Part shown: in pieces, positions 25,077 through 33,961 of the stretch
Layout of the letters: each line of letters begins with the position of its first letter
Position numbering within the stretch: the stretch's first letter is position 1
From: JACKCP01 sp034007295
Lineage (GTDB): Bacteria > Desulfobacterota > Desulfobacteria > Desulfobacterales > JACKCP01
NCBI GenBank assembly: GCA_034007295.1
Contig: JAVERC010000022.1
Coordinates: 1 to 55,844 of the forward strand
DNA length: 55,844 nt
Reading direction: 5' to 3'
Program-made: the position numbers and the translations under genes
Notes under the pieces: model-generated
Seen by the model: only the letters and a program-made list of their open reading frames with translations
Database searches by the model: none
Told to the model about the DNA's origin: nothing

Positions 25077-26264
25077 TTATTGTCCCATTATTTTTAAAAA
25101 AAACGGAAAAGCAGCAAAAGTTCCAATTGAACTCCCAATGTTTGTAAAAACAACAACAAGTAGAATTCTTGTAAGGTTATTTTTCCAAAATCCTTTAAAG
25201 CTTGTTATGTCATTTGAAAGTTCTGAAAGGTCTTTGACTTTTGGTTTTCTTAGAATAGCCTCGGTAAGCCCTGAAACCCAGCCTGCAGCAACCATTGGAT
25301 TAAGAGATGTAAACGGAGCTGCAACAGCTGCCGTAATTATCGTTACAGGATGTGCAAAAGCAAGCAGTGCTCCTATTCCTGCCATAAGAGCATTCAGTCC
25401 TATCCATACAATTATCATTTCAGAGCCTGTTGATTTACCTCCAACAAAAAAACCTGCACAAATAAGTAAAATTATTAATGCAGGGATTCCCCATTTAAAG
25501 AACTTTAAAAATTTTCCTGGAGGAGGAAGCTCTTCAAGGGGCCCAATTTCAACTTCCTTGTCAAAGTATTCTTTGATTCCTGGAACATGGCCGGCCCCTA
25601 CAACAGCAACAATATTTTCGCCCTGGGAAGTTTTAATTTTGTGGCAAAGGTATTTATCTCTTTCTGTTATAAGAGCGTTTTTAAGCTTTGGATGACTTTT
25701 GCCTATTTCATCAAGAAGGGTTTCCAAAACATCAGAATTTTTAAGCCGTTCAATTTCTTCTTCAGATATTTCTTCATCTGAACCTGCTGCAAAGATAAGC
25801 TGGGAAATAATTTTGATTTTTTCAAAGAAACCCATGCTTTTCCATGCACGTTTAAGTGTTATCTGCAAGTCCCTGTCAGCAAGAACAGTTTTAGCACCTG
25901 ATTTTTCAGCAGCATCAATTGCAGCTATCATTTCCTGTCCTGGCTTTATTTCCATTTTATCGGCAATTTTTTTCTGGAAGGCTGAAAGTATGAGACTTGA
26001 AAGAAGAAGATATACTTTTTTTTCTTTAATTACTTGAATTATATCTGTATCTTCAAATTTTTTCTGGTTTTTTATGGATTCAAACCTTGACTGGCAAAGT
26101 TCAACGCAGACTGTGTCAGGTTTTAATTCATCTATTGTCTTTTTAACAAGTTCTGCACTTTTTTTTGAAACATGGGCTGTGCCTATTATTGTATATTTTT
26201 TCCCATTTTTTTCTAAATAAGTAATATTTTGAATTTCAGGTTCATTTTGAGTAAGGTTTTCCAT
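25077..26264 (-). CDS. TraB/PrgY family membrane protein
   Basis: 395 aa. The N-terminal ~240 residues match the TraB (pheromone-shutdown) family: TIIGTAHVSKKSAELVKKTI near 25, PDTVCVELCQSRFESI, then ERDKYLCHKI and VVGAGHVPGIKEYF with its conserved GxxH. The fold is related to the TIKI/EreA-like hydrolases, in which the GxxH and E residues are catalytic. The last ~150 residues contain about four membrane helices. Substrate in bacteria is unknown. It follows a TPR lipoprotein gene on the same strand by 14 bases, so the two are likely cotranscribed. Confidence 0.88.
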   Translation of the reverse strand: MENLTQNEPEIQNITYLEKNGKKYTIIGTAHVSKKSAELVKKTIDELKPDTVCVELCQSRFESIKNQKKFEDTDIIQVIKEKKVYLLLSSLILSAFQKKIADKMEIKPGQEMIAAIDAAEKSGAKTVLADRDLQITLKRAWKSMGFFEKIKIISQLIFAAGSDEEISEEEIERLKNSDVLETLLDEIGKSHPKLKNALITERDKYLCHKIKTSQGENIVAVVGAGHVPGIKEYFDKEVEIGPLEELPPPGKFLKFFKWGIPALIILLICAGFFVGGKSTGSEMIIVWIGLNALMAGIGALLAFAHPVTIITAAVAAPFTSLNPMVAAGWVSGLTEAILRKPKVKDLSELSNDITSFKGFWKNNLTRILLVVVFTNIGSSIGTFAAFPFFLKIMGQ

Positions 26265-26278
26265 TTATAATTCCTGTT

Positions 26279-27139
26279 TTATCTGTTCATCCAAAGTTCA
26301 ATAAAAAAATTTTCAACGTTCATGTCATGGGTTTTATCAGGTGAAATCTGCTTTAGCCGCTCAATTTGCTTGTTGGCTTTGGCAATTTTATTTGTGAGGA
26401 TATTAATTTTAATTGATCTTAAAAGAAAGTCTGAGGCCTTTTGATTGTCATTTGTTTTTATGAATAGATTGGACAATGCTTCAAGGTCTGCTGCAAGAGC
26501 AGTTACATTCCCTTTGGTTTTGTCAATTTCAAGTGCTTTTTCAAGGTTTGATTTTGAGTCCTCAAAATTTTTATTTTCAAAATCTAAAAGCCCTGCAACA
26601 TAAAAATAAAAAGAAGAGTCGTTTTTATTTGTTAAATAAATTTTTGCTTCATCTGTTTTTTGGGTTTTAAGGCAGATCAGGGCAATGGCTGGCATAATTC
26701 TTTGATCATGTGTGCCTTTTTCTTTAGCTTGATTTAAAAGAGCTAGTGCTTTGTCATATTTTTGATTTTCAATTAAGATAAGAGCTTTTGTAACATAAAA
26801 GCACGAAAGTTCTTCAAAATTTTTAGAAGATTCAAAATATTTTTCAGCTTTTTTAAATACCAGCTCTGCTTCTGAGTTTCTGCTTTGATTGAAAAGAGCA
26901 ATACCAAGTCCTGTAAGGCTTGCTCCACACCCAATAAGATCATCTGAAAGAGAGTAGTCTGTATATGATTTTAAAAAGTTAATTCCAGCTTCACCATAGT
27001 CTCCCTGCTGTAAAAGCTCATTGCCTCTTACAAGACGCTGATCTGCCTGGGATAAAAGCTCAGGGGCTTGATTTGTGTTTTTTGATGAACATGAAAAGAA
27101 AATTAAAAAAAGCAGACCAAATAAAAAATTTTTTTTCAT
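26279..27139 (-). CDS. TPR-containing lipoprotein
   Basis: 286 aa. A short signal peptide with lipobox ending FFSC (Cys about residue 17), then a solenoid of tetratricopeptide-like helices: LLQQGDYGEAGINFLKSYTDY, ALFNQSRNSEAELVFKKAEKYF, YDKALALLNQAKEKG, NFEDSKSNLEKALEIDKTKGN and NQKASDFLLRSI. Probably periplasmic, attached to a membrane and acting as a scaffold; no partner can be named. It is upstream of the TraB-like gene by 14 bases. Confidence 0.8.
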   Translation of the reverse strand: MKKNFLFGLLFLIFFSCSSKNTNQAPELLSQADQRLVRGNELLQQGDYGEAGINFLKSYTDYSLSDDLIGCGASLTGLGIALFNQSRNSEAELVFKKAEKYFESSKNFEELSCFYVTKALILIENQKYDKALALLNQAKEKGTHDQRIMPAIALICLKTQKTDEAKIYLTNKNDSSFYFYVAGLLDFENKNFEDSKSNLEKALEIDKTKGNVTALAADLEALSNLFIKTNDNQKASDFLLRSIKINILTNKIAKANKQIERLKQISPDKTHDMNVENFFIELWMNR

Positions 27140-27437
27140 ATGCGTGTTCCAAATGGTTTCAAAGTAATAAATAAAGAAATTTATATTTTTTTAGGAAGTT
27201 AAGGGCCTTAGCCAGGTTGTAGCATGCCAAAAAGCATTTCCTTGTTACTAATATTTTTTATAAATTCCGGTCGGTGTAAGCTATGCCCATTTCCTATCAT
27301 TCCATAGTTTTGTTTTGGTGTTACGTGAGACTTGTCAATCAAAAATGTTTAATCTTAATACCAATTTTAACTAAATTGGGCAATTTTAAAAAAATATAAT
27401 TAATAATCGGGCAAAAAAGACAGTTTCAGTTCAGCTG
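27140..27437. other. Intergenic stretch with no gene seen
   Basis: Between the TPR lipoprotein start and repeat copy C. No reading frame with a ribosome site, no clear RNA structure. It presumably holds the promoter of the minus-strand lipoprotein-TraB pair. Confidence 0.5.
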
Positions 27438-27580
27438 TTAATTCGTTGCTGAACGAAAACGGCCTGTTTTGTCTGTTCTAAAGTCAGATTCAAAATTTAA
27501 TCCTTAAAATACTCAATCTATCCTAAAGGTTAAAATTCCCATCTTTCTTGAAGGGAATTTTCCTTTTCTGCCAATTATTA
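27438..27580 (-). repeat. Dispersed ~150-bp repeat, copy C
   Basis: Shows the whole pattern: CGTTGCTGAACGAAAACGGCC at one end, core CAAAATTTAATCCTTAAAATACTC, and a TCTTTCTTGAAGGG block; the other end (TTTTCTGCCAATTATTA) is more diverged. It ends six bases from the stop of the sigma-54 regulator gene, so it may form that gene's mRNA 3' end. Confidence 0.8.
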
Positions 27581-27585
27581 CAGAT

Positions 27586-28947
27586 TTATTCATCAATTTT
27601 ATATTCCTTAATTTTTTTGTGAAGGGTTTTTCTTGTTATTCCAAGTTCTCTTGCTGCTGCACTCTTGTTGTTGTCAAGTGATTTAAGTGTTTGAATTATT
27701 GCTTTTTTCTCTATTTCCTTTAAAGGTTCAACCTTAAATTCATCTGAATTAATTGTTGTTTCTTTTTCTTTAAAATACTCTTCACCTGTAATTATGTCAT
27801 TTTTTTCAATGAAGTCTGATTTTGCTAAGATAACAGCACGTTCAACAGAGTTTGCAAGTTCTCTTATGTTTCCTGGCCATGAATATCTTACAAGTTTTGC
27901 CATTGCTTCAGGTGAAAATCCTGAAATTTGTTTTCTGTTTTTTTTGGCTGATGTTTCAAGAAAAAAATTTGCAAGAAGAGGAATATCTCCGTCCCTTTCA
28001 CGAAGTGGAGGAAGATTTATGTTTACAACATTAAGCCGGTAAAAAAGGTCTTCCCTGAATTTACTTTCTTCGACCTGGGATGAAAGGTTTTCATTGGTTG
28101 CAGCAACAACTCTTACATCAAGTGGAATTTCTTTTTCGCCTCCAACCCGGACAACTTTTTTATCCTCAAGAACTCTTAAAAGTTTGGTCTGCATATTCAT
28201 GGGCATGGTACCGATTTCGTCTAAAAAAATTGTGCCATGCTGAGCCTGGACAAATTTCCCCTCTTTCAGCCGCAAGGCTCCTGTAAAAGCACCTTTTTCA
28301 TGTCCAAAAAGTTCAGATTCTATAAGTGTTTCTGTTATAGCACCACAGTTTACCCTTATAAATGGCCCGTTTTTTCTATGGCTGTTATAGTGGATTGCAC
28401 CTGCTGCAAGTTCTTTTCCAGTTCCTGATTCCCCTGTAATAAGAATTGTTGCCTCAGTTGGTGCAGAATTTTTTATTATCTGAAGAACATCTTTTACTGC
28501 CTTGCTTTTTCCAATAATTTTATTTCTGTTAAAGATTTCACCAAGATTTTCTTTTAAGGCAAGATTTTCTTTTTTAAGGCTTATATGCTCCATGGCTCTT
28601 GTCATGGTTATTTTGAGCTTGTCAAAATCAAGTGGTTTGGTGAGATAATCGTAAGCTCCTTTTTTCATGGCACTTACTGCTGTATCAACTGAAGCATAGG
28701 CTGTCATTATAAGAACAGGGATTGAAGGATTTATTTCCTGGATTTTATCAAGTGCTTCAATTCCAGACATTTTGATCATTTTAATATCCATTAAAATAAG
28801 ATCAAATGCTGATTCTTTTACCATTTTAACGGCAATATCACCGTCAGAGGCACTTTCAGCATTATATCCCCAGCCTTTTATCAGGGTTAAGAGCATTGTT
28901 CTGTGTGAGTTGTCATCATCAACAATTAAAATTAAAGGTTTGTCCAT
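27586..28947 (-). CDS. Sigma-54-dependent response regulator (NtrC/ZraR family)
   Basis: 453 aa with three domains. Receiver 1-120 with D10-D12 and acceptor D54 (MDIKM). AAA+ sigma-54 interaction domain with Walker A GESGTGKE, the loop GHEKGAFTGAL that contacts sigma-54, Walker B-like GTIFLDEIGTM and the R-finger region. C-terminal Fis-type helix-turn-helix (SAARELGITRKTLHKKIKEY). It binds upstream sites and remodels the sigma-54 holoenzyme when phosphorylated. The cognate histidine kinase is encoded two bases upstream in the same operon. Confidence 0.96.
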   Translation of the reverse strand: MDKPLILIVDDDNSHRTMLLTLIKGWGYNAESASDGDIAVKMVKESAFDLILMDIKMIKMSGIEALDKIQEINPSIPVLIMTAYASVDTAVSAMKKGAYDYLTKPLDFDKLKITMTRAMEHISLKKENLALKENLGEIFNRNKIIGKSKAVKDVLQIIKNSAPTEATILITGESGTGKELAAGAIHYNSHRKNGPFIRVNCGAITETLIESELFGHEKGAFTGALRLKEGKFVQAQHGTIFLDEIGTMPMNMQTKLLRVLEDKKVVRVGGEKEIPLDVRVVAATNENLSSQVEESKFREDLFYRLNVVNINLPPLRERDGDIPLLANFFLETSAKKNRKQISGFSPEAMAKLVRYSWPGNIRELANSVERAVILAKSDFIEKNDIITGEEYFKEKETTINSDEFKVEPLKEIEKKAIIQTLKSLDNNKSAAARELGITRKTLHKKIKEYKIDE

Positions 28948-28949
28948 TT

Positions 28950-30710
28950 TTATTTTTCCTTTGGGAACTCAATATAAAAAATAGTATCTGAATTTTTTGA
29001 GGATTCAGCATAAATCTTTCCATTGTGTGCTAAAAGTATATTTCTTGATATGGCAAGCCCTATTCCTGTTCCAGTAGGCTTTGTTGTAAAATAGGGATCA
29101 AAAATGTGTGGCATTGCATCTTCAGAAATTCCTGTGCCTGAATCAGAAAATTTTAAAATGTTTTTATCATCATCTGATTTTAGTTCAATTGTAATTTTGC
29201 CTTTTTGGTTTGTTGCTTCCAAAGCATTGTATAAAATGTTTAGAAAGACCTGTTTAATTTTATCTCTGTCAATCTCGATTGTTATGCTGTTGTCAAAAGA
29301 CCTTATTATTTCAATATTTTTTTCAATGGCTTCCCGTTCAATAAGTTGAATGGTTTCATTAAGCAGGTGAGATAATATTACGGGCTCTTTTATAAGATTT
29401 ATTGGTCTTGCAAAGTCGAGGAGCTGGCCAACAACCTTATCAAGTCTTTCAACTTCATTAATAATCAGGTTAGAAATTTGTATACTCTGGGGGAAGTTTT
29501 CAGGATTTTCTTTTATACAGGTTGAAAAGCCTTTTATAGAGCTTAATGGATTTCTGATTTCATGGGCCACACCAGCTGCAAGTTTTCCTACAGTTGCAAG
29601 TCTTTCATTTAGTGCAATTTCTTTTTTTAAGGCATTTTTTTCTGTTTCATCCTTTATAAGAATGAGAAAACCTGGTTTTTCATCTGCACCTGCATTTATG
29701 AAAGATATGTTGATATCAAGGTGTTTCTTTGATTTTGGCAGGCTGATTGTTATTTCAATATCCTTTGTTTGTCCTTGAATAGTGTTTGTAAAGTCTGTTT
29801 CATTTTTTAGGTTTGATGTAAATTCCTCAATTTTTTCCGGACTTTCAAAGATTTTAAGAGATGCATTATTAAATGATATTACTTCACCTTCAATATTTGT
29901 TGTTATAAATCCTGCTGGCATGGCATCTATAACTGCTCCGGTAAATTTTTTTGCACGGCCAAGTGAAATTTTTGCAGATCTGTAATTTTGAATGAAAAAA
30001 AGAAGAAAAATTCCTGCACAGGAAAGTGAAAAAAGCATTATTCCGGTATAGATTGTTTCTTCATTGCTTGTGAGATTTGACTGATAGACCATATCCATGT
30101 CAAGAGCCATAAAAATTGATAAGTCTTTTGGGTTGTACTGTAAAATTTCACTGTCTCTGTAAAAAAATCTTATTACAGGCCCCTGGGGTTTTTCCATTCC
30201 CATATTATGCATCCGGTTCATTCTTTCATGGTGTTTTCTCAGGGAATCTGGATCTTTTGGTTCATATTTGTCCGGCATAAAAGAAGGTGAGAGTTTTCTA
30301 TAAAGCAAAAGGGTTTCAGATTCAGGTTTTATAAGCAGTTCCCATGATAGATTTTTGTTTGCTTTTTTTGATTTGGCAAAGTCTTCAAGCTCTGCATAAT
30401 TTGTGTCTGCAATATTGCTTCTGGCAAGGATTTTTCCCTCAGGAGATGAAATGAAAATATATTTTACTGCTGTAAGTCTTGATGTTTCTATAAGAAGTTT
30501 TTGAATCCAGAATTTTCTTCTGTAGTCACCGCTTGAAATTTCCCTTGATGCAGCTTCAAAGGAATCTATTATTGCCTCGCCTCTGTTTATCATTATTTTT
30601 CTTAAGTGATCTTTTTTATTGTTTAGATCCCTGTAAGTAATATATGTGAAAACAGCACCTAAAATAGCAATCATTCCCACAATTACTAAAAAAGATATTT
30701 TTTTTTCCAA
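28950..30710 (-). CDS. Membrane sensor histidine kinase (ZraS-like)
   Basis: 586 aa. Membrane helices at about 7-24 and 222-242 enclose a ~195-residue periplasmic sensor. That sensor contains a His/Met-rich cluster at 160-172 (H160, H161, M164, M167, H168, M170, M172), which suggests metal sensing. A PAS domain (~256-355) precedes HisKA with H383 in GVAHEIRNPLSSIKGF and a HATPase with G1 FSDSGTGISEDAM and G2 GTGIGLAISRNIL. The start is apparently TTG at 30710; no better ATG lies nearby. It forms an operon with the NtrC-type regulator. Ligand identity is inferred only. Confidence 0.93.
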   Translation of the reverse strand: MEKKISFLVIVGMIAILGAVFTYITYRDLNNKKDHLRKIMINRGEAIIDSFEAASREISSGDYRRKFWIQKLLIETSRLTAVKYIFISSPEGKILARSNIADTNYAELEDFAKSKKANKNLSWELLIKPESETLLLYRKLSPSFMPDKYEPKDPDSLRKHHERMNRMHNMGMEKPQGPVIRFFYRDSEILQYNPKDLSIFMALDMDMVYQSNLTSNEETIYTGIMLFSLSCAGIFLLFFIQNYRSAKISLGRAKKFTGAVIDAMPAGFITTNIEGEVISFNNASLKIFESPEKIEEFTSNLKNETDFTNTIQGQTKDIEITISLPKSKKHLDINISFINAGADEKPGFLILIKDETEKNALKKEIALNERLATVGKLAAGVAHEIRNPLSSIKGFSTCIKENPENFPQSIQISNLIINEVERLDKVVGQLLDFARPINLIKEPVILSHLLNETIQLIEREAIEKNIEIIRSFDNSITIEIDRDKIKQVFLNILYNALEATNQKGKITIELKSDDDKNILKFSDSGTGISEDAMPHIFDPYFTTKPTGTGIGLAISRNILLAHNGKIYAESSKNSDTIFYIEFPKEK

Positions 30711-30728
30711 AATTTCAACCTTTTAAAA

Positions 30729-30775
30729 GTGTATATTTTTTACACAATGAGTAAATAATACACGCTATAGTGTAT
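30729..30775. promoter_or_regulatory. Two GTGTA dyads upstream of the kinase-regulator operon
   Basis: GTGTA-N7-TACAC (30729-30745) and ATACAC-N6-GTGTAT (30758-30775) share the same half-site and lie 19-65 bases before the kinase start. Their centres are about 30 bases (three helical turns) apart. Candidate operator pair for autoregulation by the adjacent NtrC-type protein or for another dimeric regulator. No -24/-12 sigma-54 promoter is evident between them and the gene. Confidence 0.4.
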
Positions 30776-30824
30776 CAAAAATACTCAAAAGTACATATTT
30801 TTGAACATTAATTAAGCAATTAGT

Positions 30825-30982
30825 CTGCCATTATTTTGTTTTCTCAAGGATTGTTTTTTGTTTGGCCAGCCTTAAAATAAATGAGGCAAAATTTAATCCT
30901 CAAATACTCCGTGTATTCCTGCGGTTAAATTTTTTATCTTCCTTGAACTGAGCAAAAAATTCTCGTTTTCGGCCAATCACAA
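30825..30982 (-). repeat. Dispersed ~150-bp repeat, copy D (one end diverged)
   Basis: The right half is clear: core CAAAATTTAATCCTCAAATACT, block ATCTTCCTTGAACTGAGC and end TTCTCGTTTTCGGCCAATCAC. The left end is altered and longer, without the usual GTTGC-GAACGAAAA sequence. It lies in the 369-bp gap between the kinase start and the chemoreceptor 3' end. Confidence 0.7.
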
Positions 30983-31079
30983 AATAGACTTTTTTATCTC
31001 ATGCCGTAGAGCATTAACAATAATGAGGCTTAGAAAGAAAGCAGCCACCGTTCCAATTTAAAGTGAGCAGTTAAAAAAT

Positions 31080-32603
31080 TTATTCTTTGGTAAGAGCATT
31101 CATTTTTGCTGCTTGTTCTTTAATGGCATCTGCATTTGTGTCAAGTTTTTTGCTGCCAAGTCCTAGTTCTTCCAAAGATTTGGTTATTTGTCCAAGCTCA
31201 TTATTTATATTTGTTATTGTATTGGCGTTTTCCTGGACTTTTGAATTTATATCGTGCATTCCAGATGATGCAAGTTCTGTGTTGTCAGAAATTTCTTTTG
31301 TTGTTACAGACTGTTCTTCTACGGCTGCTGCAATTGTTGAAACCATTTCATTTGATTCTGTAACAACCTTGAGTACTTCTTTAATTGATTCTGTTGTAAG
31401 CTTAGTTGATTTCTGCATTTGTTTAATTGTTTCATTTATTTTTTCAGTTGATTTTGCTGATTGTGATGCAAGATCTTTGATTTCGTTTGCTACAACTGCA
31501 AAACCTTTTCCTGCTTCTCCTGCTCTTGCAGCCTCAATTGTTGCGTTAAGAGCCAAAAGATTTGTCTGGTCTGCTATTGATGAAATCATTTCAGTAATTT
31601 CTCCAATAGCATTTGCTCCGTTTTGCAAATCATCAAGATTTTTTGCAGCAGTTTCAACTTTTTTTGCTGCAATTGCAGTTGTATCGTTTGCTGACTGGGT
31701 GTTTTTTGAAATTTCAGAAACTGTTGCAGTCATTTGTTCTAGTGCAGCTGCTATTGCATTTATATTTGAAGTGGTTTCATCCATTTTATTTGAAGCATAT
31801 ACAATATTTTTACTCATATTTTCAGATTGTAAATTAATTTGCGAAGCTTTTTGAGAAAGGAAAGAGATTGAACTGCTTATTTCATGGGAGAGTTCTGCAA
31901 GTTCAGACGATGAATTTTCAAGATTGGTTGAGCGTTTTTTTAGATTATCAAATATTCTTTTAAGTTTTTTGCCTTGCTGCTTAATTTGATCCTGCTGCAA
32001 TATTCCAAGCCAGTACCAGTTTGTATTTTTTTTTGAAACTGAAAGAAGAATCACAAAGAAAAGTAGAAAAAGAGCTGACAGGGAGTATGTTACCTGCTGT
32101 TCTTGCATAACCCCCCAGATTACAACAGGCAGCATAACAATTGCCTTGAATATAAATGCCACAGAAAATTTTGGAGCCATTGAAGATGTTGCTCCAGCTG
32201 CCATTCCACCTGATAGAAGTAAAAATAAAAGCGAGTACTCATTTAATCCAAAAACAACAAGAGAAAGAATTATAAAAGTCGAAATTGAAATTGCACCAAG
32301 ATATATTTGAAATAAAAAAAGGCCGTACCAGAAGCCAGGATTTTCATGATATTTTAAGGGCGTTTTTTTTGCAGAATAAATTTTTATTAATATCATTACA
32401 AAAAATAAAATGCCTATTGCAATGGTTGCCTTTGGTGCTTTTGAATAAATTGGAGATAAAAGGACAAGAAGGATATAATCAATAATATATGCGGCAATTG
32501 TTCCTTTAGATCTGTTTGAAAGTTCAAGAACTGTTTCTTTTTCATACATTTTTTTTAATTCTGAATTTATTATATTTGAAGATTGTGATGTTTGTTCCTG
32601 CAT
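31080..32603 (-). CDS. Methyl-accepting chemotaxis protein
   Basis: 507 aa. The N-terminal ~195 residues contain about six closely spaced membrane helices with no large periplasmic loop, so the sensor is probably in the membrane itself. There is no obvious HAMP domain. The cytoplasmic part is a long coiled coil with the strictly conserved hairpin tip around ISSIADQTNLLALNATIEAA and RAGEAGKGFAVVANEIKDLA, which binds CheA/CheW. Heptads rich in Ser/Thr/Glu surround potential methylation sites. GGGGGA lies ahead of the ATG. It is the only chemotaxis gene here; the che operon must be elsewhere. Confidence 0.95.
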   Translation of the reverse strand: MQEQTSQSSNIINSELKKMYEKETVLELSNRSKGTIAAYIIDYILLVLLSPIYSKAPKATIAIGILFFVMILIKIYSAKKTPLKYHENPGFWYGLFLFQIYLGAISISTFIILSLVVFGLNEYSLLFLLLSGGMAAGATSSMAPKFSVAFIFKAIVMLPVVIWGVMQEQQVTYSLSALFLLFFVILLSVSKKNTNWYWLGILQQDQIKQQGKKLKRIFDNLKKRSTNLENSSSELAELSHEISSSISFLSQKASQINLQSENMSKNIVYASNKMDETTSNINAIAAALEQMTATVSEISKNTQSANDTTAIAAKKVETAAKNLDDLQNGANAIGEITEMISSIADQTNLLALNATIEAARAGEAGKGFAVVANEIKDLASQSAKSTEKINETIKQMQKSTKLTTESIKEVLKVVTESNEMVSTIAAAVEEQSVTTKEISDNTELASSGMHDINSKVQENANTITNINNELGQITKSLEELGLGSKKLDTNADAIKEQAAKMNALTKE

Positions 32604-32717
32604 TTAATTCCCCCATTAAATTTTTGTACTATAGATTTTTTTTAAAAATCATTGAGTTTCTTTTAAAAGAAATAGGCTTTATTTTTTTTAAGTTCAAGCT
32701 AAAAGTTTATCCCAAGA

Positions 32718-32733
32718 CAAAGTTTAAACTTTG
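32718..32733. repeat. 16-bp perfect palindrome
   Basis: CAAAGTTTAAACTTTG, within the 189-bp gap between the carbonic anhydrase 3' end and the chemoreceptor start. CCCAA and TTGGG flank it, extending the dyad imperfectly. It could be a weak terminator for the anhydrase gene or an operator for the chemoreceptor. Confidence 0.4.
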
Positions 32734-32792
32734 ATTTTTATTGGGGTGTTTTTGCAGAAAATAAAAATGCATCCTTCAAATTTCAGTCAGGA

Positions 32793-33470
32793 TTAGACAA
32801 TGGTTTTTACAACTTCCTCAATAAGACTGTTATCGATTTCAGACAGAGCGTCCATTTGCTTTATCTGGTTTATATCGCTTGTACCGTTTATATTGGTTAT
32901 ATATTCTTCGCAGGTTGCACCGTGAAATGATCTGTTAAGGTCAACCATCATGCCTATCACTGTAAGTTCTCCGGAGTTTACAAGCTCCCTGTATCTTTGA
33001 ACCGCATATTTTACCTGATAATCAACATTTATTTCTGTATATCTTTCATATGCAATCGGGTCTTCATCTGTTTTATATCTTTTTTCCATGGTCTGAAGAC
33101 CTTCCTTTAAAAGACTCAGTTCCCTGCATATCCCAAGGGTATCGCCTGAAAAATCAGTAAGAGACATTCTCACAGCTGAACAGCAGGTATGGCCAAGAAT
33201 AACAAGCACAGGAGTACGAAGTTTCAATACTCCGAAATCAACAGAACCTTCTGCTGATCTTATCTGGTTTCCAATATTTCTTATGCTGAAAACATGGTTA
33301 ATTGTATTTGGTGCAAAAAGTCCTGTAGCAGAAATTCTTGAATCAGAGCAGGTTACTAGTGTAATTTTAGGGGTTTGTTTTTCAATAAAAGGATTGTAAA
33401 TCTGTGCAAGGTCATTTTTTATAAATTTCTGGTTATTTGAAATAAGCTCTTTAACTATCTTTGAAATCAT
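32793..33470 (-). CDS. Beta-class carbonic anhydrase
   Basis: 225 aa; interconverts CO2 and bicarbonate in the cytoplasm. All zinc ligands and the catalytic dyad are visible: CSDSR (Cys, Asp, Arg) near residue 41 and GHTCCSAV (HxxC) near 97. The residue after the second zinc Cys is Ser where Gly is usual. The sequence around it (VFSIRNIGNQIRSAEGSVDFGVLKL) is typical of the family. AAGGA precedes the ATG. No operon partner on the same strand within 180 bp. Confidence 0.93.
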   Translation of the reverse strand: MISKIVKELISNNQKFIKNDLAQIYNPFIEKQTPKITLVTCSDSRISATGLFAPNTINHVFSIRNIGNQIRSAEGSVDFGVLKLRTPVLVILGHTCCSAVRMSLTDFSGDTLGICRELSLLKEGLQTMEKRYKTDEDPIAYERYTEINVDYQVKYAVQRYRELVNSGELTVIGMMVDLNRSFHGATCEEYITNINGTSDINQIKQMDALSEIDNSLIEEVVKTIV

Positions 33471-33891
33471 TAAATTTATTCCTTTTTAATGTTTAGAGTA
33501 AAAGTTTTTGAGCATATGGGGCTTTAAGTCAGTCTTTGCAATTTTTTAAAATTTTGTAGAAAAAAATGCAGATTTACTGATTAAATATTAAAATTTATTA
33601 AATTTGGAATTTTTGATTTTTTAGGGGTGAGCTTTGAGTATCGAGAAAAGAGAGCCGAATTTTTTAAAGTCGAAAAATGAACAAAGAAAGCTGGTCAGAA
33701 AGGGTTGTAAAATTTTAAAGAACTTTAAATTTTCGCTCAATTTAAGTTTTATTTGTTCTTTTGATAACAAAAAAAAATTTTTTTTAAAAGTAAAACCGGA
33801 TTTTAAATAAAGAGTAATAATATTTAATCTGACATAAGTTTTTGAATTAAATATCTAAAACATTGTTTATATAATGATGGCTTAACAAAGA
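33471..33891. other. Intergenic stretch, no gene seen
   Basis: Divergent gap between carbonic anhydrase and avtA. It has no credible coding frame. It contains an AT-only hairpin around 33711-33736 (AAAATTTTAAAG / CTTTAAATTTT) overlapping the short repeat at 33730-33751. Confidence 0.5.
33730..33751 (+). repeat. Solo match to the end of the 36020-36216 element
   Basis: TTTTCGCTCAATTTAAGTTTTA matches the right end of the palindromic element at 36198-36219 with four differences. No matching left end was found within 250 bp, so it may be a remnant end. Confidence 0.4.
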
Positions 33892-33919
33892 TTGACACCT
33901 GGTATAATAACCATATAAA
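33892..33919 (+). promoter_or_regulatory. Sigma-70-type promoter for avtA
   Basis: TTGACA (33892-33897), 16-base spacer, TATAAA (33914-33919). The avtA ATG is about 40 bases after the -10. A TATAAT at 33903 lies too close to the TTGACA to pair with it. Confidence 0.6.
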
Positions 33920-33961
33920 AAAGAAGTTTGTTTATATAAATATATTCAATTGCGAGGCAAA

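Noticed and set aside
25138..25695. 185-aa open frame opposite the TraB-like gene
   Set aside because: Antisense shadow; the minus strand encodes a recognisable TraB domain with membrane helices.
31087..31854. 255-aa open frame opposite the chemoreceptor gene
   Set aside because: Shadow of the strongly conserved chemoreceptor signalling domain on the minus strand; low-complexity Ser/Phe/Ala content and no ribosome site.
33892..33908. TTGACA followed closely by TATAAT before avtA
   Set aside because: Only five bases separate them, so they cannot be one promoter; TTGACA with TATAAA 16 bases on was reported instead.
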